From: Clostridia bacterium
GTDB taxonomy: Bacteria; Bacillota; Clostridia; Christensenellales; CAG-138
Length of the DNA stretch: 64,000 bases
Reading direction: 5' to 3'
Assembly: GCA_017525875.1 (NCBI GenBank)
Contig: JAFXSG010000008.1
Coordinates: forward strand, 1 to 64,000
Shown here: in pieces, positions 60,590 through 64,000 of the stretch
Numbering within the stretch: the stretch's first letter is position 1
How the letters are laid out: each line of letters begins with the position of its first letter
Notes under the pieces: generated by a model
Told to the model about the DNA's origin: nothing
Databases searched by the model: none
What the model saw: the letters and a program-made list of their open reading frames with translations, nothing else
Made by a program: the position numbers and the translations under genes

Positions 60590-61735
60590 TTAGTCCTCCT
60601 TCTGACCGTAATAGCGGTAGCAGCTCACGCTGTGGGTCTCCGACAGCTTGATCTCCTTGGGATACGCACCTTCGCAGCCCTTGACGCACATTTCGCAGCG
60701 ATCTTTGAAATAGCAGTAGTTGGGCATGTTGATCGGGTTCGGGACCTTGCCGGGGATCGAATAGAGCTTTTCAACGTCCTTACCGACGACGGGCTTGGAC
60801 GCCATCAGACCGATGGTATAGGGATGCGCGGGATGATGGAAGATCTCCTGCGCGGTGCCCCGCTCGATGATCCTGCCTGCGTACATGACGACGACGAAAT
60901 CCGCCATTTCGGCGATAACGCCGAGGTCATGGGTGATGAACATGATGGACGAATTGATCTTGTCCTTCAGGTTGCGGAGCAGGTCGAGGATCTGAGCCTG
61001 AATGGTAACGTCGAGCGCGGTGGTGGGCTCGTCTGCGATAATGACCCTGGGGTTGCAGGCAAGCGCCATTGCGATAACGACACGCTGACGCATACCGCCG
61101 GAGAGCTCGTGCGGGAACATCTTGTAGACGCCCTCGCTGTTTGCGATGCCGACCATTTCGAGGAGCTCGATCGTGCGCTCCTTCATCTGGTGCTCGGTCA
61201 TGTGGTCCACATTGTGCAGCTCAAGGACCTCTTCGATCTGTTCGCCGATACGGAAAACAGGGTTCAGAGCGGTCATGGGCTCCTGGAAGATCATGGACAC
61301 GACGTTGCCGCGGATCTTCTGCATCGCGGAGTTCGGCGCCTTGGTGACGTCGTACGCCTTGTCGCCGAGGTTCAGGCGGATCTCACCGGATGCGACCTGG
61401 CCCTGAGGGCGCTGCAGAAGCTGCATCAGCGAGAGGCTGGTTACGGATTTGCCGCAGCCGGACTCGCCTACGACGCCGACGGTCTTGCCGATCGGGACGT
61501 TGAAGCTCACGCCGTCAACGGCCTTTACGGTGCCGGCATCGGTATAGAAATAGGTATGAAGATCGTCGAATTCGACCGCATTCTTCGGGTCGTGCATAGT
61601 GGTAAGATATTCGCTTTCGGGAACGTTCTTACGCTTACGCTTTTTTTCGAATTCGTTCGTGATCTTACGGTTCTCCTTGGAGATCCTTCTGGCCTCCTTG
61701 GCGGAGAGATAACCGACTTGTTTTTTCTTTGCCAT
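60590..61735 (-). CDS. oppD: Oligopeptide/dipeptide ABC transporter ATP-binding protein (OppD-like)
   Basis: A 381-residue ATPase of the peptide importer. Walker A is [18 protein letters not shown], the signature ELSGGMRQRVVIAMAL, Walker B RVIIADEPTTALDVTIQ, and the C-terminal domain is marked by CYFKDRCEMCVKGCEG. A basic leader of about 50 residues (KKKQVGYLSAKEARRISKEN) is longer than usual. It starts 13 nt after oppC and ends 3 nt before oppF. Confidence 0.94.
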   Translation of the reverse strand: MAKKKQVGYLSAKEARRISKENRKITNEFEKKRKRKNVPESEYLTTMHDPKNAVEFDDLHTYFYTDAGTVKAVDGVSFNVPIGKTVGVVGESGCGKSVTSLSLMQLLQRPQGQVASGEIRLNLGDKAYDVTKAPNSAMQKIRGNVVSMIFQEPMTALNPVFRIGEQIEEVLELHNVDHMTEHQMKERTIELLEMVGIANSEGVYKMFPHELSGGMRQRVVIAMALACNPRVIIADEPTTALDVTIQAQILDLLRNLKDKINSSIMFITHDLGVIAEMADFVVVMYAGRIIERGTAQEIFHHPAHPYTIGLMASKPVVGKDVEKLYSIPGKVPNPINMPNYCYFKDRCEMCVKGCEGAYPKEIKLSETHSVSCYRYYGQKED

Positions 61736-61748
61736 GACTTATCCCTCC

Positions 61749-63317
61749 TTATCTCTTCATCTTCGGGTCGAACGCGTCCCTGAGACCGTCGCCGACGAGG
61801 TTGAAGGCAAGAACGGTCAGCAGCAGCAGCGCGCCGGCGGGGATCCAGATGAACCAGTAGTTGGTGAGAACGTAGGTGTTGTTGACGTCATTGATGATGT
61901 TGCCCCAGGATGCGTACGGGAACTTGACGCCCAGGCCGAGGAACGAAAGCGAAGCCTCGGTGATGATGACGCCGCCCATACCCATGGTAACGGAAACGAT
62001 GATCTGGGGGATGACGTTCGGGATCAGGTGCTTGAAGATCCTGCGGGAGACCCTGATACCGCCGGCTTCGGTCGCAGTCATGAACTCCTGCTCACGCAGC
62101 GAGAGGATCTGACCGCGGATAAGCCTTGCCATGCCGGGCCAGTTGAGGAAGCCGAGGATGAGCATCAGGTACAGCATGCGGAGCGACGGATCGACGTTCA
62201 GAGCATCCATTGCCGCACCGAGGATGATCAGGATAGGCGTGGAGGGGATGCAGTAGAAGATATCGACGATACGCATGATGAGCTGGTCGACCCACTTGCC
62301 GAAGTAGCCGGCGAGACCGCCCATGATCATGCCGAGGAAGGTGCCGATGAACTCAACGATGATACCGATGACGAGCGAGATACGGCCGCCGTACATAAGA
62401 CGGGTGAGCATATCCATGCCGTGACGGTCGGTTCCGAGGGGATGTTCCAATGACGGAGAAGCGTACTTATCGTATACGCGGGTGGGCTCCGCCTGCTTGA
62501 TCTGCCACTGCTTGACGTCGGGACGATACTCGATCAGATACGTGCGTGCTTCGCCGTCCTCACCGGTGAAGGTAAAGGTCTCTGCGCCGGCTTCCAGCTC
62601 TTCGACCAGCTCCTCCTGGAACTGACGGGAGAGGAAGATGTCGGGTGAGATGGCGTTGACGATATAGCGGCTGATGAAAGCGACGTCCTTGTCGCCTTCA
62701 ACGACTCCGCCGCCTTCATCGACGGTGTAGGTCTTGCCGTCCACCGTGAAGGAACCGGTGTTGTTCGCGTATGCGCGAAGCGCCTCAAGCGTGAACTCAT
62801 AGCTGAGCGTCTGGCCTGCGATGCTGGACTTGACGGTGTCGGTAAACGCGATACCGAGGTCGCTTCCGTCGGCGTTCGTGACGCGGTAGAAGCCTTCACC
62901 CTCCTGGATGATGCCGTAGGTGACGTTGAGCCAGGTGAATTCGGTCTCACCCTTATTGTTGGCGCGAATGAGCTGTGCCTGGATGTCCGCACGGAAATCC
63001 TGACCGGGGGCGGACATATAGCGGAACTCCTCGTTCATAACAGCGCCGGCGTAGGGCTTGTTGAGGTATTCGGTGGTGTAGAACTGCTGGTTCTCGCCGT
63101 AGGGGGTAAGAATACCGCCGATGAACGAGAAGACAAACATGAAAGCGAGGATACAGAGGCCGACAACGGCGATCCTGTTCCTGAAGAAACGCTTTGCGAC
63201 CATCGCGCCTGGTGAAAGGACCTTGACGCGGCGATCGTCGTTCAGCGAAAACTGCTCTTTCTTTTCGGAAGCGGCTTCATTGACGGAGTTGTTTTTCATT
63301 TCATTCTCTTTACTCAA
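61749..63317 (-). CDS. oppC: Oligopeptide/dipeptide ABC transporter permease (OppC-like), enlarged, TTG start
   Basis: A 522-residue permease; the family norm is about 300. The first membrane helix (IAVVGLCILAFMFVFSFIGG) is at about 48-67. An insertion of about 200 residues follows before the core (about 70-275), rich in beta segments such as TYLIEYRPDVKQW, and placed on the outer face. The core has LGTDRHGMDMLTRLMYGG and the EAA loop EAGGIRVSRRIFKHLIPNV. The start is a TTG (63317), supported by GGGGAGGAG 6 nt upstream; the next ATG (MKNNS) has no such site. The insertion may contact the substrate-binding protein. Confidence 0.9.
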   Translation of the reverse strand: MSKENEMKNNSVNEAASEKKEQFSLNDDRRVKVLSPGAMVAKRFFRNRIAVVGLCILAFMFVFSFIGGILTPYGENQQFYTTEYLNKPYAGAVMNEEFRYMSAPGQDFRADIQAQLIRANNKGETEFTWLNVTYGIIQEGEGFYRVTNADGSDLGIAFTDTVKSSIAGQTLSYEFTLEALRAYANNTGSFTVDGKTYTVDEGGGVVEGDKDVAFISRYIVNAISPDIFLSRQFQEELVEELEAGAETFTFTGEDGEARTYLIEYRPDVKQWQIKQAEPTRVYDKYASPSLEHPLGTDRHGMDMLTRLMYGGRISLVIGIIVEFIGTFLGMIMGGLAGYFGKWVDQLIMRIVDIFYCIPSTPILIILGAAMDALNVDPSLRMLYLMLILGFLNWPGMARLIRGQILSLREQEFMTATEAGGIRVSRRIFKHLIPNVIPQIIVSVTMGMGGVIITEASLSFLGLGVKFPYASWGNIINDVNNTYVLTNYWFIWIPAGALLLLTVLAFNLVGDGLRDAFDPKMKR

Positions 63318-63334
63318 TTCAGTCTCCTCCCCTC

Positions 63335-64000
63335 TTAAGCAAGTCTTACGCGCGGGTCAACGACCGCGTACAGGATATCCGCGATCAGGTTGCCAAGCAG
63401 CGTCAGGATCGCGAGGAATGCCAGATAGAACATGGAGAACGGTATGTCACCGCTGATCATGGCATTGTAAGAAATGTAGCCGATACCGGGGAGCGAGAAC
63501 ATCGTTTCGGTAAACAGAGCACCGGAGAAAAGACCCGGCAGCGAGCCGCCGACGATGGTTACAAGGGGGATCAGGGTGTTGCGGAAAGCGTGGTGATAAA
63601 TGACCTTCTTTTCGGAAAGACCCTTCGCTCTTGCGGTACGGATATAATCCGCATTCAGGACCTCCAGCATATTGGTGCGGGTGTAACGCATCAGACCGCC
63701 GATGCTGATGATAACGAGCGTCGTGATCGGCAGGACAAGGTGCCAGGCGCGGTCAAAGAACTGCTGGACAGGCGTCATCTGGTTGTAGGTCCTGCTGAAA
63801 AGGCCCGTGAGGGGGAACAGACCCATCATGCTTCCCGTTGCGGGATCGGGGATCTGTATCTTTATGCAGAACACAAGCTTCAGAAGAGCAATAAAGAAGA
63901 ACGTTGGCAAAGAAATGAATGCCAATGCCAAAATGGATATCGTGTAGTCCGTTTTGGAATACTGCTTCGTTGCTGCGATAATGCCGAGGGGTATAGCGAT
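63335..64000 (-). CDS. oppB: Oligopeptide/dipeptide ABC transporter permease (OppB-like), 5' end outside window
   Basis: The last 221 residues of a permease. The frame is open to the window edge without a start. The membrane segments FISLPTFFFIALLKLVF and VLPITTLVIISIGGLM are visible, followed by the EAA-type loop YIRTARAKGLSEKKVIYHHAFRN and the end VVDPRVRLA. It lies 17 nt before oppC. The gene for the substrate-binding protein is not in view and could lie beyond the window. Confidence 0.92.
   Translation of the reverse strand: MAIPLGIIAATKQYSKTDYTISILALAFISLPTFFFIALLKLVFCIKIQIPDPATGSMMGLFPLTGLFSRTYNQMTPVQQFFDRAWHLVLPITTLVIISIGGLMRYTRTNMLEVLNADYIRTARAKGLSEKKVIYHHAFRNTLIPLVTIVGGSLPGLFSGALFTETMFSLPGIGYISYNAMISGDIPFSMFYLAFLAILTLLGNLIADILYAVVDPRVRLA

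Noticed and set aside
1-64000. CRISPR array, insertion sequence, prophage or conjugative genes
   Set aside because: No regularly spaced repeats, no transposase, integrase, relaxase or capsid-like protein was seen. The only repeats are the two structured copies, the tRNA-end copy, and repeats within genes.

Overview
The window looks like chromosomal DNA of an anaerobic Firmicute of the Clostridia class, probably an uncultured gut or rumen lineage. This rests on an infC-rpmI-rplT operon, an NADH-linked [FeFe] hydrogenase, an archaeal-type AspRS, an ECF vitamin transporter core, strong AGGAGG ribosome binding sites, sigma-A type promoters (several are TTGACA-N16/17-TATAAT), and proteins carrying cohesin or dockerin modules. 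No species assignment is possible from the sequence alone. I saw no insertion sequence, phage gene, CRISPR array or rRNA gene.

Layout. 1-9.5 kb (minus): a secreted HExxH metallopeptidase cut by the window edge, AspRS, then a response regulator / histidine kinase / ABC ATPase / FtsX-type permease set. 9.5-17.9 kb (minus): a ten-gene hydrogenase operon. The NuoE-like, NuoF-like and catalytic HydA subunits bracket signalling genes: a second, sensor-like hydrogenase, two GHKL ATPases, two DRTGG-type proteins, a PHP phosphoesterase and a [2Fe-2S] protein. 18.1-19.3 kb: an M20 amidohydrolase. 19.6-25.6 kb (plus): a membrane-anchored cohesin protein, a redoxin-dockerin protein, an in-frame fusion of peptidyl-tRNA hydrolase to D-serine ammonia-lyase, GlmM, and a GlmU-like acyltransferase. 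25.7-31.5 kb (minus): ribosomal and IF3 genes, an exonuclease, the ECF module and a LysR regulator. 31.6-40.3 kb: a nucleoside-gate membrane protein, tRNA-Pro(GGG), a repeat-rich non-coding block containing a copy of the tRNA 3' end, a TIGR00266 protein, a MATE exporter, an LRR-dockerin protein, and PlsC with a GltS-like symporter. 40.3-47.8 kb: a glycerol operon (glpK, glpA-like, FAD oxidoreductase, DUF1667, NUDIX) divergent from a monoacylglycerol-lipase-like hydrolase and a lipoprotein. 47.8-59.0 kb (minus): a YibE/F protein, a 2213-residue PHP-dockerin protein and two paralogous dockerin proteins. 59.2-64.0 kb (minus): an Opp/Dpp peptide transporter cut by the window edge.

The most striking theme is a dispersed cohesin-dockerin system with no recognisable glycoside hydrolase. 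One single-cohesin, C-terminally membrane-anchored protein and five secreted dockerin proteins lie within 40 kb, and the dockerins share the motif DALL-x-MR. The dockerin proteins carry redoxin, LRR, PHP metallohydrolase and beta-helix-like modules, so this may be a surface-display system for something other than cellulose degradation. Other points worth checking are the Pth-DsdA fusion, a probable ATA start codon for infC, and the partial duplication of tRNA-Pro next to a two-copy structured repeat.
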